A DNA stretch of 64,000 nucleotides from DAOUBF01 sp034432795. GTDB taxonomy: Bacteria > Chloroflexota > Anaerolineae > DSLN01. How positions within the stretch are numbered: position 1 is the first letter of the stretch; each line of letters opens with the position of its first letter. Made by a program: the position numbers and the translations under genes. Shown piece after piece: positions 55,081 through 63,451 of the stretch. The stretch lies in NCBI GenBank assembly GCA_034432795.1, contig DAOUBF010000052.1, forward strand, positions 124,001-188,000. The letters are read 5' to 3'. Below the pieces are notes generated by a model. It saw only the letters and a program-made list of their open reading frames with translations, did no database searches and had not been told where the DNA came from.

Positions 55081-55332
55081 ATGCCACGCATTCGCTGCCA
55101 TTATGAGGACTGTGTTTATCTGGAGGACGGGTATTGTGGCACCACCGAAATTGAACTGGAGCCGGACGCAGGGTGCCTGACTTACACCCGTTATGATGAG
55201 TTGCCCATAGACGAAGAAGAGACCTGGGAGGAGGAAGAGGACCTCTTTGATGAAGAGTGGGAAGAAGAGGACGAGGACCTCTACGAGGACGAGGAAGACG
55301 ACGAGGACTGGGACGACGAGGAGGACTACTGA
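55081..55332 (+). CDS. Small protein with a cysteine cluster and highly acidic tail
   Basis: The 83-aa protein starts with IRCHYEDCVYLEDGYCGTTE followed by a fourth cysteine (AGCLTY), resembling the Cys pattern of DUF1540-type small metal-binding domains. From residue ~43 it is almost entirely Glu/Asp with some Trp and Tyr. AGAGGAGAGGAGC precedes the ATG. A hairpin terminator follows directly. Such acidic tails often bind cations or basic partners; function unknown. Confidence 0.75.
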   Translation: MPRIRCHYEDCVYLEDGYCGTTEIELEPDAGCLTYTRYDELPIDEEETWEEEEDLFDEEWEEEDEDLYEDEEDDEDWDDEEDY

Positions 55333-55342
55333 CCCGGCGAAA

Positions 55343-55368
55343 GGCCGGCCGCCTTCAGCGGCCGGCTT
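55343..55368 (+). terminator. Hairpin terminator after the acidic protein gene
   Basis: GGCCGGCCGC and GCGGCCGGC form a 9-bp GC stem around CTTCA, followed by only two Ts, so it is a weak intrinsic terminator. Confidence 0.55.
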
Positions 55369-55377
55369 AAGAGAGAA

Positions 55378-55464
55378 TTCACTGCAGAGGGCGCAGAGCG
55401 CGCAGTAGGGACACGTGGCAACGTGTCTTTACTCTCTGCGCTTTTTGTGTGCTCTGCGGTAAAA
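55378..55464. repeat. Family D palindrome with a nested family E hairpin
   Basis: TTCACTGCAGAGGGCGCAGAG at the left and CTCTGCGGTAAA at the right match the family D ends; GACACGTGGCAACGTGTC (55409-55426) is nested inside. Intergenic, 37 nt before the helicase gene. Confidence 0.75.
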
Positions 55465-55501
55465 TCTTTCTCCCCACGCGCATGGAGACGATGAGGCACA
55501 G

Positions 55502-58033
55502 ATGGGTCTGCCAGAGGTGCTCAATGCGCTGCGCCTGAACCCGCACTTCATGGCCAGCGTCACGGCCTGGCAGCGCCTCCCGGCCAGGCCCGCACGTACC
55601 GCCCCCTTCCCCGCCGCTCTTGACCGCCGCCTGGCCCGCGCCCTGGAGCAGCGCGGCATCTCCGCGCTCTACACGCACCAGGCCGCCGCCATTGAGGCCG
55701 TCTGGCGGGGGGAACACGTCGTCGTCGTCACTCCCACTGCTTCCGGCAAGACGCTGTGTTATAATATCCCCGTTCTCCAGACGCTCCTGGAGCAGCCCCT
55801 GGCTCAGGCACTATACATCTTCCCCACCAAAGCGCTGGCCCAGGACCAGTTGGCCGTGCTCGGCGAACTGGCCGATGCGCTGGGGATGGACACGCTGGCG
55901 CGCACCTACGACGGCGATACACCCAAAGCCGCTCGCCCGGCAGCCCGGCGTAACGGCGGCATCGTCATCACCAACCCCGACATGCTGCACACCGGCATCC
56001 TGCCCCACCACACGCGCTGGGCGCCGCTGTTTGAGAACCTGCGCTACGTCGTCCTGGATGAACTCCACACCTATCGCGGCATCTTCGGCAGCCACATGGC
56101 CAACGTGTTGCGCCGCCTGAAGCGCATCGCTGCTTTCTACGGGGCTTCGCCCCAATTTATCCTGTGCTCGGCGACCATTGCCAACCCACGCGAGCTGGCC
56201 GAACGCCTGATTGAGGCGCCGGTCACGCTGGTGGACGACGACGGCGCGCCTCGCGGTGAAAAGCATTTCATCCTGGTCAACCCGCCCATCGTTGACGCCC
56301 ACCTGGGCCTGCGCCGCAGTGCCGTGCTCCAGGCGAAGGACATCGCCGCAGCATTTCTCGCCGGCGATGTGCAGACGCTCGTCTTCGCCCGCTCACGCCT
56401 GACCACCGAGGTGCTGCTGACCTACCTGCGCGATGAGTTCGCCACACAACCGGCGGGGGAGGTTGCCCCCTCCGCCCTGCGCGGCTATCGGGGGGGCTAC
56501 CTGCCGGATGAGCGCCGGGCGATTGAGCGCGGGCTGCGTTCCGGCGAGGTGCGCGGCGTGGTGGCCACCAATGCCCTGGAACTGGGCGTGGACATCGGTG
56601 ACCTGGCGGCCTGTATCCTGACCGGCTATCCCGGCACCATCGCCAGCACCTGGCAGCAGGCCGGGCGCGCCGGACGGCGGGCGGGGCTGTCCGCCGCCGT
56701 GCTGATCGCCAGCGCTGCCCCCCTGGACCAATACATTATCACCCACCCCCACTATCTGTTTGAACGCACACCGGAGCACGCGCTGATCCACCCGGATAAC
56801 CTGGCCATCCTGGTCAACCATATCAAGTGCGCCGCCTTTGAATTGCCCTTTGAGCGAGGTGAGTCCTTCGGCACATTTGACCAGGTGGATGACATCCTGG
56901 ACTGGCTGGTGGACGAAGGGCTGCTCCACCGCTCCGGCAACCGCGTCCATTGGGTGAGCACCGCCTACCCCGCCGAGGCGGTCTCGCTGCGCACCGGCAC
57001 CGATGACACCATCGTCATCCAGGACGTCACCGGCGGCACGCCCACCGTGATCGGCGAAGTGGACCGCCAGAGCGCCCCGCTGCTGGTTCATGAGGGCGCG
57101 GTCTATCTCCACGAGGCGCGCTCCTACCTAGTAGAGCGGTTGGATTGGGAGGGGGGTCTCGCCTTCGTGCGCCAGGTGGACGTGGATTATTATACAGACG
57201 CCAGTGCCTCGGTCGGCGCCCGCATCCTGGACGTGTTCCAATCCGATGGCTCCAAACCGGTGATCCGGGCGCACGGTGAAGCGCTCATCACCCTTCAGGT
57301 CACCGGCTTCCGCAAGGTCAAGCGCTACAGCCATGAGACGCTGGGCTGGGGCGAGGTCAACCTGCCGCCGCAGGAGATGCAAACCACCGCCTATTGGCTC
57401 ACCATCTCCGAGGAACTGGCCCAACGCCTGTTTGCCGCCGGCATCCTGCAGAGGCCCAACGACTATGGCCCTAACTGGCCGGAACAGCGCGACAGAGCGC
57501 GGGCGCGCGATGGCTACCGCTGCCGCACCTGCGGCGCGCCGGAGCGCGATGGCCGCCAGCACGATGTCCACCATATCCGCCCCTTCCGTGAGTACGGCTA
57601 CATCCCCGGCGAGAACGAGAATTATCTGCTGGCCAACCAGCTTGAGAACCTGATCACCCTGTGCCCGATCTGCCACCGTCGCGCCGAGGCGGCCCTGGGG
57701 GGGCGGTCTGCCCTGGGTGGCCTGGCCAATATCCTGCGCAACCTGGCGCCGCTCTATCTCATGTGCGATCCCCGCGACATCGGCGTGGTGGCCGAGGCCC
57801 GCTCGCCGTTCACCCACCTGCCGACCGTGATCATCTACGACCAGGTGCCGGGCGGCGTCGGCTTTAGCCAGCGGCTCTACGACCTTCACGAGACCCTGCT
57901 CCGCGCTGCCTACGATCTCGCCACCACCTGCCGCTGTGAGAGCGGCTGCCCCGCCTGTGTTGGCCCGGTCGGCGAGGTCGGCCACGACACCAAAGCGCTG
58001 ACAACCCGACTGCTCGCAGCGCTTCTGGAATAG
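55502..58033 (+). CDS. DEAD/DEAH helicase, YprA/MrfA-like, with an internal HNH module
   Basis: This superfamily 2 helicase of 843 aa resembles MrfA-type DNA-repair helicases. Motif I is TPTASGKTLCYN, DExH is VVLDELHTYRG, motif III is ILCSATIANP, and the C-terminal helicase domain includes TNALELGVDIGDLAA and QQAGRAGRRAG. The end has the zinc-binding CRCESGCPACVGP region of DUF1998. Between the two (residues ~660-730) lies an HNH nuclease-like zinc module: RARDGYRCRTCGAPERDG, HDVHHIRPFREYG, LENLITLCPICHRRAE. Related Chloroflexota/Thermus-type helicases seem to share this module, so it is probably ancestral rather than inserted. Confidence 0.88.
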   Translation: MGLPEVLNALRLNPHFMASVTAWQRLPARPARTAPFPAALDRRLARALEQRGISALYTHQAAAIEAVWRGEHVVVVTPTASGKTLCYNIPVLQTLLEQPLAQALYIFPTKALAQDQLAVLGELADALGMDTLARTYDGDTPKAARPAARRNGGIVITNPDMLHTGILPHHTRWAPLFENLRYVVLDELHTYRGIFGSHMANVLRRLKRIAAFYGASPQFILCSATIANPRELAERLIEAPVTLVDDDGAPRGEKHFILVNPPIVDAHLGLRRSAVLQAKDIAAAFLAGDVQTLVFARSRLTTEVLLTYLRDEFATQPAGEVAPSALRGYRGGYLPDERRAIERGLRSGEVRGVVATNALELGVDIGDLAACILTGYPGTIASTWQQAGRAGRRAGLSAAVLIASAAPLDQYIITHPHYLFERTPEHALIHPDNLAILVNHIKCAAFELPFERGESFGTFDQVDDILDWLVDEGLLHRSGNRVHWVSTAYPAEAVSLRTGTDDTIVIQDVTGGTPTVIGEVDRQSAPLLVHEGAVYLHEARSYLVERLDWEGGLAFVRQVDVDYYTDASASVGARILDVFQSDGSKPVIRAHGEALITLQVTGFRKVKRYSHETLGWGEVNLPPQEMQTTAYWLTISEELAQRLFAAGILQRPNDYGPNWPEQRDRARARDGYRCRTCGAPERDGRQHDVHHIRPFREYGYIPGENENYLLANQLENLITLCPICHRRAEAALGGRSALGGLANILRNLAPLYLMCDPRDIGVVAEARSPFTHLPTVIIYDQVPGGVGFSQRLYDLHETLLRAAYDLATTCRCESGCPACVGPVGEVGHDTKALTTRLLAALLE

Positions 58034-58066
58034 CCCCAGCCGCACCCTCCGGTTGGGGGCTTTGCC
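58032..58066 (+). terminator. Imperfect terminator-like hairpin after the helicase gene
   Basis: AGCCCCAGCC and GGTTGGGGGCT pair with a bulge around CGCACCCTCC, followed by TTTG. Its 3' arm overlaps the tyrS -35 region. Confidence 0.45.
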
Positions 58067-58081
58067 CTCTCATGGTATAAT
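58053..58081 (+). promoter_or_regulatory. tyrS promoter
   Basis: TTGGGG, a 17-nt spacer and TATAAT (58076-58081). The ATG is 55 nt further on. Confidence 0.55.
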
Positions 58082-58136
58082 CGTTACACACTCACGACGG
58101 CTGACTATGGACACCGGAGAAGCGGATGCCTGACCT

Positions 58137-59363
58137 ATGACACCAGCCTCAATTGACGAACAAGTGGCCCTGCTCATGCAGGGCACGGAATACGGTGACG
58201 AAGCCATTCGCCACACGATGGAAGCAGAGTTACGCGAACGCCTGCTGGAAGGCCGCCCCCTGCGCGTGTACTGCGGCTACGACCCGCGCACCTCCGATCT
58301 GCACCTGGGCCATACGATCACCATGCGCAAGCTGCGCCAGTTCCAGGACCTGGGCCACGACGTGACCTTCCTGATCGGCAACTACACCAGCCTGATCGGC
58401 GACCCCTCCGATAAAGACACATTGCGCCCGATGCTCACGCCGGAGCAAATTGCAGAGAACGCGCGCACCTACGCCGAGCAGGCCTTCCGTATCCTGGACC
58501 GGGAGCGGACGCGAATCCGCTACAACGCCGAATGGTTGTCCACGCTGACCCTGGCGCAACTCATTCACATGGCCTCCCACTTTACCATCCAGCAATTCCT
58601 GGCCCGCGAAAACTTCGCCAAACGCCTGGAGCGGGGCGAGCCGATCTACCTGCACGAGACCTTCTACGCCCTGATGCAGGCTTACGACGCTGTGGCCCAA
58701 CAGACCGACGTCCAGGTAGGCGGCACGGATCAACTCTTCAACATCATCGTCGCGGGCCGCAAGCTCCAAGAGGCCATGGGGCAACGCCCGCAGGTCGGCA
58801 TCATCATGAGCATCCTCCCCGGCACCGATGGGGTGGTCAAAATGTCCAAGAGCCTGGGCAACCACATCCCCATCACGGCGCCGCCGGAGGATATGTACGG
58901 CAAAGTGATGAGCATCCCCGACTTCGCCATGATCACCTACTTCAAGCTGGTGACGCGCTACACGCCGGCGCAGATCGCCGCCATTGAGCGTGGCCTGGCG
59001 GATGGCTCGCTCCACCCCCGCGATGTGAAGATGGAGTTGGCCCGCGAGATCGTCAGCATCTTCCACGGCGATGAAGCCGCGAGGAAGGCGGAGGAGCACT
59101 TTATCAGCGTGTTCCGGGAGCGCGAACTGCCGCCGGAGATGCCGGTCTATCCCATTCGGCGCGGCGCCACCCTCGTAGATGTGTTGACGGAGGCCGGACT
59201 GGCGCGCAGCCGCAGCGAGGCCCGCCGCCTGATTGAGCAGGGCGGCGTGCGCCTGGACGGGCGCACAATGGAGCGCGGGGATGAAGTGCTGGACTTCAGC
59301 GGCGAGGCCGTGCTTCAGGTGGGCAGGCGCCGCTTTGTGCGGCTGGTCATAAAGAACACCTGA
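58137..59363 (+). CDS. tyrS: Tyrosyl-tRNA synthetase
   Basis: Class I aminoacyl-tRNA synthetase, 408 aa. HIGH-type motif LHLGHTITM, LIGDPSDKDTLRP, QVGGTDQLFNIIVGR-like region (VGGTDQLFNIIVAGRKLQ), KMSKS in GVVKMSKSLGNHIPI, and a C-terminal S4 RNA-binding domain (LARSRSEARRLIEQGGVRLD). This is the TyrRS subgroup with an SLGN sequence after KMSKS. It stands alone with its own promoter. No T-box leader was found. Confidence 0.93.
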   Translation: MTPASIDEQVALLMQGTEYGDEAIRHTMEAELRERLLEGRPLRVYCGYDPRTSDLHLGHTITMRKLRQFQDLGHDVTFLIGNYTSLIGDPSDKDTLRPMLTPEQIAENARTYAEQAFRILDRERTRIRYNAEWLSTLTLAQLIHMASHFTIQQFLARENFAKRLERGEPIYLHETFYALMQAYDAVAQQTDVQVGGTDQLFNIIVAGRKLQEAMGQRPQVGIIMSILPGTDGVVKMSKSLGNHIPITAPPEDMYGKVMSIPDFAMITYFKLVTRYTPAQIAAIERGLADGSLHPRDVKMELAREIVSIFHGDEAARKAEEHFISVFRERELPPEMPVYPIRRGATLVDVLTEAGLARSRSEARRLIEQGGVRLDGRTMERGDEVLDFSGEAVLQVGRRRFVRLVIKNT

Positions 59364-59417
59364 CCCACAACCGCTGACTGGAATGATCCGTTCAAACGGG
59401 CGAAAGGGAGAAGCTAT

Positions 59418-59461
59418 AGAGGACGGAGGCGAATCCAGCCTCCGTCCTTCGTCCTCCGTCG
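59418..59461. repeat. Family B palindrome between convergent tyrS and S1 genes
   Basis: GAGGACGGAGGC and GCCTCCGTCC are inverse copies around GAATCCA, followed by TTCGTCCTCCGTC. Its position suggests it may also act as a bidirectional terminator. Confidence 0.75.
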
Positions 59462-59486
59462 GGCGCGCAGCGCCCTCTACCTGCCG

Positions 59487-60248
59487 TTATCGCCGCCCGC
59501 TGCGCTGCTGAAGGGTGCGGCGGAGAATCTCCTCCAGTTCCTCACGCTGAGAGGAGGCTTTCTTGTCCCGCCCTGAGTCGGCCCGTTGGGGTTTCTGGGC
59601 ACTGGCCATCGCGGCACGCAGGGCGATCTCCATCGCTGTGGGGAAAGCCTCTTCTTCCTCGGCCTCGCCCTCAGCCTCCACCTCGCTCTCCACGTCTTTC
59701 ATAGAGAGGTCAATGCGCTTCTTGCGCCGGTCAACGTCTTTCACCTTGACCCGCACCTGATCGCCTACCTTGACCAGATCGGCGGGGTCGCCGACATAGC
59801 CCCGCGCCATCTCGCTAACGTGGACCAGGCCGGGGCGTTCGGCGCCGATGTCCACAAACACGCCGAACTTCTCCACACGGGTGACCGTCCCGGTATACAC
59901 CTGGTCACGCTTGATCTCCCCCCAGGTCACGGGCAGCGGCTTGATCATCGTCAGGTCCACGCGGCGGGCCTTGGGATCAACCCGGTGTACCCAGACCGTG
60001 ATCTGCTGCCCCTCGCTGAGCACGTCAGAGACGCGGTTGACAGGTTCTTCGCGCAGCCGGGAGATATGCAGCCAGCCCTCCTGGCCGACACCAATATCCA
60101 CTAACGCGCCGTATAATTCTATTTTGGTGACAGTGCCCTGGAGTTGCATCTTGGGCCTGAGGTCTTCAAGGCGGATAGGTTGCTCGCTTAGACTCACCTG
60201 CTCAATTTGATCGGTCACGTTCTTTTCATCCTCCTCCCCCATCATCAT
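59487..60248 (-). CDS. Two-S1-domain RNA-binding protein
   Basis: This 253-aa protein resembles a short ribosomal-S1-like factor. S1 domain 1 spans MQLQGTVTKIELYGALVDIG to DLTMI and S1 domain 2 spans QVYTGTVTRVEKFGVFVDIG to RIDLSMKDVE. An acidic stretch (EVEAEGEAEEEEA) and a basic tail follow. Three ATGs in a row (60248, 60245, 60242) could start the gene. A promoter lies ~45 nt upstream. Likely roles are translation or RNA turnover. Confidence 0.85.
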   Translation of the reverse strand: MMMGEEDEKNVTDQIEQVSLSEQPIRLEDLRPKMQLQGTVTKIELYGALVDIGVGQEGWLHISRLREEPVNRVSDVLSEGQQITVWVHRVDPKARRVDLTMIKPLPVTWGEIKRDQVYTGTVTRVEKFGVFVDIGAERPGLVHVSEMARGYVGDPADLVKVGDQVRVKVKDVDRRKKRIDLSMKDVESEVEAEGEAEEEEAFPTAMEIALRAAMASAQKPQRADSGRDKKASSQREELEEILRRTLQQRSGRR

Positions 60249-60289
60249 CGTATCGCCTGATTATGGAGAGGCTGCCGTGATAGGGCTAC

Positions 60290-60318
60290 ATAGTAACACA
60301 CTTACCCTTATCTTGCAA
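60290..60318 (-). promoter_or_regulatory. Promoter of the S1-domain gene
   Basis: On the minus strand TTGCAA (60318-60313), a 17-nt spacer and TACTAT (60295-60290). Confidence 0.65.
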
Positions 60319-60369
60319 GTATCTCGCCTGAACGGGGTGCATTTCCATTTTGGGGCACCTGTCAGCGGT

Positions 60370-60450
60370 CACCCCCTCCCTGCCCCTCCCCCATCCAGGG
60401 GGAGGGAACTCACCCCCTCCCCTCTTGCGGGGGAGGGCTGGGGTGGGGGG
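60370..60450. repeat. Two-part G/C-rich palindrome (family A), inverted copy
   Basis: CCCCTCCCCCATCCAGGGGG-type hairpin followed by CCCCTCTTGCGGGGGAGGG-type hairpin; this is the 10811 and 53534 arrangement in reverse orientation. Confidence 0.8.
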
Positions 60451-60471
60451 AATCCACCGGGCCTGGGGGAG

Positions 60472-60819
60472 TTAAACGCTCCGCTCATCGGCGTGAGCGT
60501 GCGAGGGCGCATTGACCGAGTGGACGCCGAGCGGCTCAACAGCGAGCATCTCCCGCGCCCTGGCCGTCAGCCAATAGGTGGCGGCGGGGAACTTCTTGTT
60601 GCTATCAATCAGCCCATGCTCAGCGAGATAGGCCACGATGTCCGGATCAACCGGAGCAGGCGGGCCGTCCAGGGGATGTAACTGATAAACTTTATGCCCT
60701 TCCAGGTCACGATGGGATTTCAACAGGTGGCCCTGCGCCATCGCCTGGAGCACACGCCAGTGGGCGTCGTTCAATTTGAGCCGGGCGAAGGCCCGGTACT
60801 GAATGGACGGGCCTGGCAT
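60472..60819 (-). CDS. Small hypothetical protein, winged-helix-like
   Basis: This 115-aa protein has no signal or membrane segment. DAHWRVLQAMAQGHLLKSHRD and DIVAYLAEHGLIDSNKKFPA followed by ATYWLTARAREML look like two short helical modules; the second resembles the recognition helix and wing of a small regulator. I cannot assign a family. It lies 11 nt downstream of another small gene, so the two are probably cotranscribed with the radical SAM gene. Confidence 0.6.
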   Translation of the reverse strand: MPGPSIQYRAFARLKLNDAHWRVLQAMAQGHLLKSHRDLEGHKVYQLHPLDGPPAPVDPDIVAYLAEHGLIDSNKKFPAATYWLTARAREMLAVEPLGVHSVNAPSHAHADERSV

Positions 60820-60830
60820 AGCATAAGCCC

Positions 60831-61043
60831 TCAGCCGAGGAGGTGGATGTACTCTTGCAGCTTGCGCTGATTGATCTTAATGTACTGGTCTTTGATGATC
60901 TGGTCCATCTCCTCTGGCGTCAGCCGGTAGCTCAGGATAGTCAGGGCATCTTCCGGCGATTGGCCGTAGGCCAGCTTCTTCTTCCCGTTCTTCATGTTGA
61001 ACAGATACATGTAGTGGGGATTGCTGAAGCTGCTCATACGCAC
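60831..61043 (-). CDS. Small hypothetical protein
   Basis: The 70-aa protein reads MYLFNMKNGKKKLAYGQSPE then DALTILSYRLTPEEMDQIIKD. GGAGGTG before the ATG is a good ribosome binding site. There are no cysteines or membrane segments. It lies directly downstream of the radical SAM gene (9 nt), so the products may work together; function unknown. Confidence 0.65.
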   Translation of the reverse strand: MRMSSFSNPHYMYLFNMKNGKKKLAYGQSPEDALTILSYRLTPEEMDQIIKDQYIKINQRKLQEYIHLLG

Positions 61044-61052
61044 CTCCGCAGG

Positions 61053-62483
61053 TCAGGCTTTCGCCAGCGCATCCATGAAGTAGCCGCTGCGCTGCTTGGC
61101 CAGTTCAGGCAGGCCCTTGTTGATCTCATCGTCGTACTTGCCCGCCAGGAGTTCGCGGTAGAACTGATAATCAATCCCCTTCACCTTCTCATCATCGGGG
61201 AAGCGGTGGTAATTTTCCTTGGTCATCAGGCTCTTCCCCTCGGCGATAAGCTGGTAGCCCAGGGCCGAACCGGGGTAAGGGGCATAGAAGGAGATGGAGG
61301 GCATGACGCGGCGCATGTACTTGATCATACGCATCGTCTTGAAGGCGTCCTCGCGGGTCTCCCCTGGGATGGCCAGCATAAAGTTGGCCCAGAAGATGGG
61401 CGCGGGCTTGCCCTGGCGCTCCAGGTCATCGGCGATGCGGTGCAGCAGGTCGATCGTGAAGTAGTTGTCCTCTTCGGTGCACTCCTTGTTGAGGATTTTC
61501 AAGACACGGTCGCTGCCCGACTCAAAGCCGATGGACACGGTGAGCCAGTTGGTCTCGCGGATGAGGGCCTCAAATAGCTCCGGCCACTGGCGCACGGTGT
61601 CGGCGCGGGCGGCAGCCCAATAGGGCCACACCTTGTTGGCCTTGCGCGGATACTTCTCCAGCCATTCCTCCAGCCAGCTTGGGTTTTGGAAGAACATGGA
61701 ATCGTGGATGACGACAGAGCCGACGCCGTATTTCCGGTCCAGGTAGTTCAATTCGTCAATGACCATATCCACAGGCCGCCGCCCCATGTTGGGAATATAG
61801 GAGTTCTCGTTGCAGAAGACGCACTGCCAGGGGCAGACGCGGCTGGTGAGGATGGTGGCGACCGGCGGCGGGCCCCAGCCGCACTCTGGCTCAAGCGGCC
61901 AGTTGAACTTCTTCGCCAGCTTGCGGCTGGCGGGCTTGGGCCAGAGCGTGCGGTCAATCATGGGCCATTCCGCCATCGTCTTCGCGCCCTTCCCCATCAC
62001 CACGCGGGGGAAGTCCTCCGGATGCGTGACCAGGTCCACGATGATCTTCTCACCCGGCCCCACGCAGATCTTATCAAATTCCTCAACGGCCTCCATCTCA
62101 TCCAGCGCCACCGTAGCGTGCATCCCGCCCGCCAGGACAATGCCGTTGGGGTTGACCTGCTTGAAGAGCTTGGCCGAGCGGTAGGCCACCGGGAAGGTGT
62201 AGCTGCGCACGTTCATGATGAGCATATCGTAGCCGACCAGCTTGCGTTGGACCTCGTCCCAGGTGGTGCAGGCGCGGGTGGAGGCCAGGTCGGTCATGAC
62301 GCCGTTCTGGTGCAGGATGGTGCGCAATAGCCCCAGGCCGTGATCCTGCCACTGCTCGTGGGGGCCAGCCGGGTTGACCAGGTCGCCCAGGTCACCCAGG
62401 TCCAGCCACAGGCGCCTGGGCCGGTCATCGGAGGAAGGCACACGTGTCGGTTCACGTTTCAGCCAAGGGAAGCGCAGCATCAT
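61053..62483 (-). CDS. B12-binding-domain radical SAM protein
   Basis: This 476-aa protein has an N-terminal cobalamin-binding-like Rossmann domain (VRSYTFPVAYRSAKLFKQVN, GIVLAGGMHATVALDEMEA) and a radical SAM domain with the cluster motif CxxxCxxC in SRVCPWQCVFCNENS, plus IGFESGSDRVLKILNKE. Enzymes of this layout methylate or rearrange unreactive carbons. The conserved DxHxxG of true B12 ligands is not evident, so cobalamin may bind base-off or not at all. Two small genes follow in the same direction. Confidence 0.85.
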   Translation of the reverse strand: MMLRFPWLKREPTRVPSSDDRPRRLWLDLGDLGDLVNPAGPHEQWQDHGLGLLRTILHQNGVMTDLASTRACTTWDEVQRKLVGYDMLIMNVRSYTFPVAYRSAKLFKQVNPNGIVLAGGMHATVALDEMEAVEEFDKICVGPGEKIIVDLVTHPEDFPRVVMGKGAKTMAEWPMIDRTLWPKPASRKLAKKFNWPLEPECGWGPPPVATILTSRVCPWQCVFCNENSYIPNMGRRPVDMVIDELNYLDRKYGVGSVVIHDSMFFQNPSWLEEWLEKYPRKANKVWPYWAAARADTVRQWPELFEALIRETNWLTVSIGFESGSDRVLKILNKECTEEDNYFTIDLLHRIADDLERQGKPAPIFWANFMLAIPGETREDAFKTMRMIKYMRRVMPSISFYAPYPGSALGYQLIAEGKSLMTKENYHRFPDDEKVKGIDYQFYRELLAGKYDDEINKGLPELAKQRSGYFMDALAKA

Positions 62484-62540
62484 CGGTCTCCTGACATGGA
62501 GATTAAGAGCAGAGATTAGAGATTCATCTCCAATCTCCTC

Positions 62541-62921
62541 TCAGATAGGCTGGCGACCTGCAAAACCCGTGTGTAGCTCATGCCAGTAGCCCACCTCTGG
62601 CTCGCCGTAACGCCAGCACAAATAGATTTCCCGGCCATCCCGATAGCTGAGGAAATCCACCAGGCCGGTGTTCACATCTTTCAGCGTCACGCCCAGGGCC
62701 TGGATCGCCTGGACGTTTTGACGCACTTTCTCAAAATCAAAGACGATGGCACTGGCGAAAGCGTTCCCGCCATTCTGGCCGGCCTTCTCCAGCACCGGCC
62801 AGAGTTCAGACTGGTGATCAAGGATGCGCTGTCGCACCGCCAATATCTCGCCGATGAGATCTTCAAGCTGCGGCAGCAGCGCATTAGCTTCCTCTAAAGT
62901 GAAGAAGCGAGGGGAGGTCAT
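62541..62921 (-). CDS. DUF2203 family protein
   Basis: This 126-aa protein starts MTSPRFFTLEEANALLPQLE and has GVTLKDVNTGLVDFLSYRDG and YLCWRYGEPEVGYWHELHTG, the typical DUF2203 sequence. The ATG at 62921 overlaps the stop of the IscA-type gene (TAATG), so the pair is coupled. Function unknown; the linkage hints at iron-sulfur or redox maintenance. Confidence 0.85.
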   Translation of the reverse strand: MTSPRFFTLEEANALLPQLEDLIGEILAVRQRILDHQSELWPVLEKAGQNGGNAFASAIVFDFEKVRQNVQAIQALGVTLKDVNTGLVDFLSYRDGREIYLCWRYGEPEVGYWHELHTGFAGRQPI

Positions 62922-63328
62922 TAATGCCCGCAATCCTCGGCGGCGCTGGCCGCGGAGCCACCGCTACTCGTGCGGAAGGAGTGGCCACAGCCGCAGGTCG
63001 CGACCGCATTGGGGTTCTCAATCCGGAAACCGCCCCCCATCAGGCTGTCCACATAGTCAATTTGCGCCCCCGCAATGTACATCATGCTGACCGGGTCCAC
63101 GAAAAGGCGGATGCCCTCGGTCTCAAACACGTAGTCCGTCTCACGCGGCTGGGCATCAAAGGCCATACCGTACTGCATACCAGAGCAGCCGCCACCGGCG
63201 ACGAACACCCGCAGCCCATACGCGGTCAGGTTCTTCTCGCGCAAGAGGGCCTGGAGTTTCTCCGCTGCCGCAGGGGTCAGCGTCACGGCTTCCGTCTGTT
63301 CCAATTCCATCGTATTTAGCTCTGCCAT
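62921..63328 (-). CDS. A-type iron-sulfur carrier (IscA/ErpA/HesB family)
   Basis: A-type carriers pass [Fe-S] clusters to apo-enzymes. The 135-aa protein has LTPAAAEKLQALLREKNL, VFVAGGGCSGMQYGM (first Cys) and NPNAVATCGCGHSF (the CxC pair). The C-terminal tail SGGSAASAAEDCGH is longer than usual. Its promoter lies 37-65 nt upstream. The many cluster-dependent enzymes of the aromatic island would be users, but this gene is not linked to them. Confidence 0.9.
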   Translation of the reverse strand: MAELNTMELEQTEAVTLTPAAAEKLQALLREKNLTAYGLRVFVAGGGCSGMQYGMAFDAQPRETDYVFETEGIRLFVDPVSMMYIAGAQIDYVDSLMGGGFRIENPNAVATCGCGHSFRTSSGGSAASAAEDCGH

Positions 63329-63364
63329 GTGACATCCTTTCTCGGTCGGGATCGGATTATACTT

Positions 63365-63393
63365 ATTCTAGCACGAATATGGGGCTATGTCAA
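63365..63393 (-). promoter_or_regulatory. Promoter of the iscA-like gene
   Basis: On the minus strand TTGACA (63393-63388), a 17-nt spacer and TAGAAT (63370-63365). Confidence 0.8.
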
Positions 63394-63451
63394 TAAAGTA
63401 GATGCAGGCTAGCATTATTCTCCTGTAGATTTTTAAAGAAGATTCAGCCTA

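Noticed and set aside
55743..55748. TATAAT inside the helicase gene as a promoter
   Set aside because: It lies within the codons just after helicase motif I and has no matching -35 box or downstream start.
58082..58136. T-box leader upstream of tyrS
   Set aside because: The leader is only ~55 nt with no T-box sequence or specifier structure.
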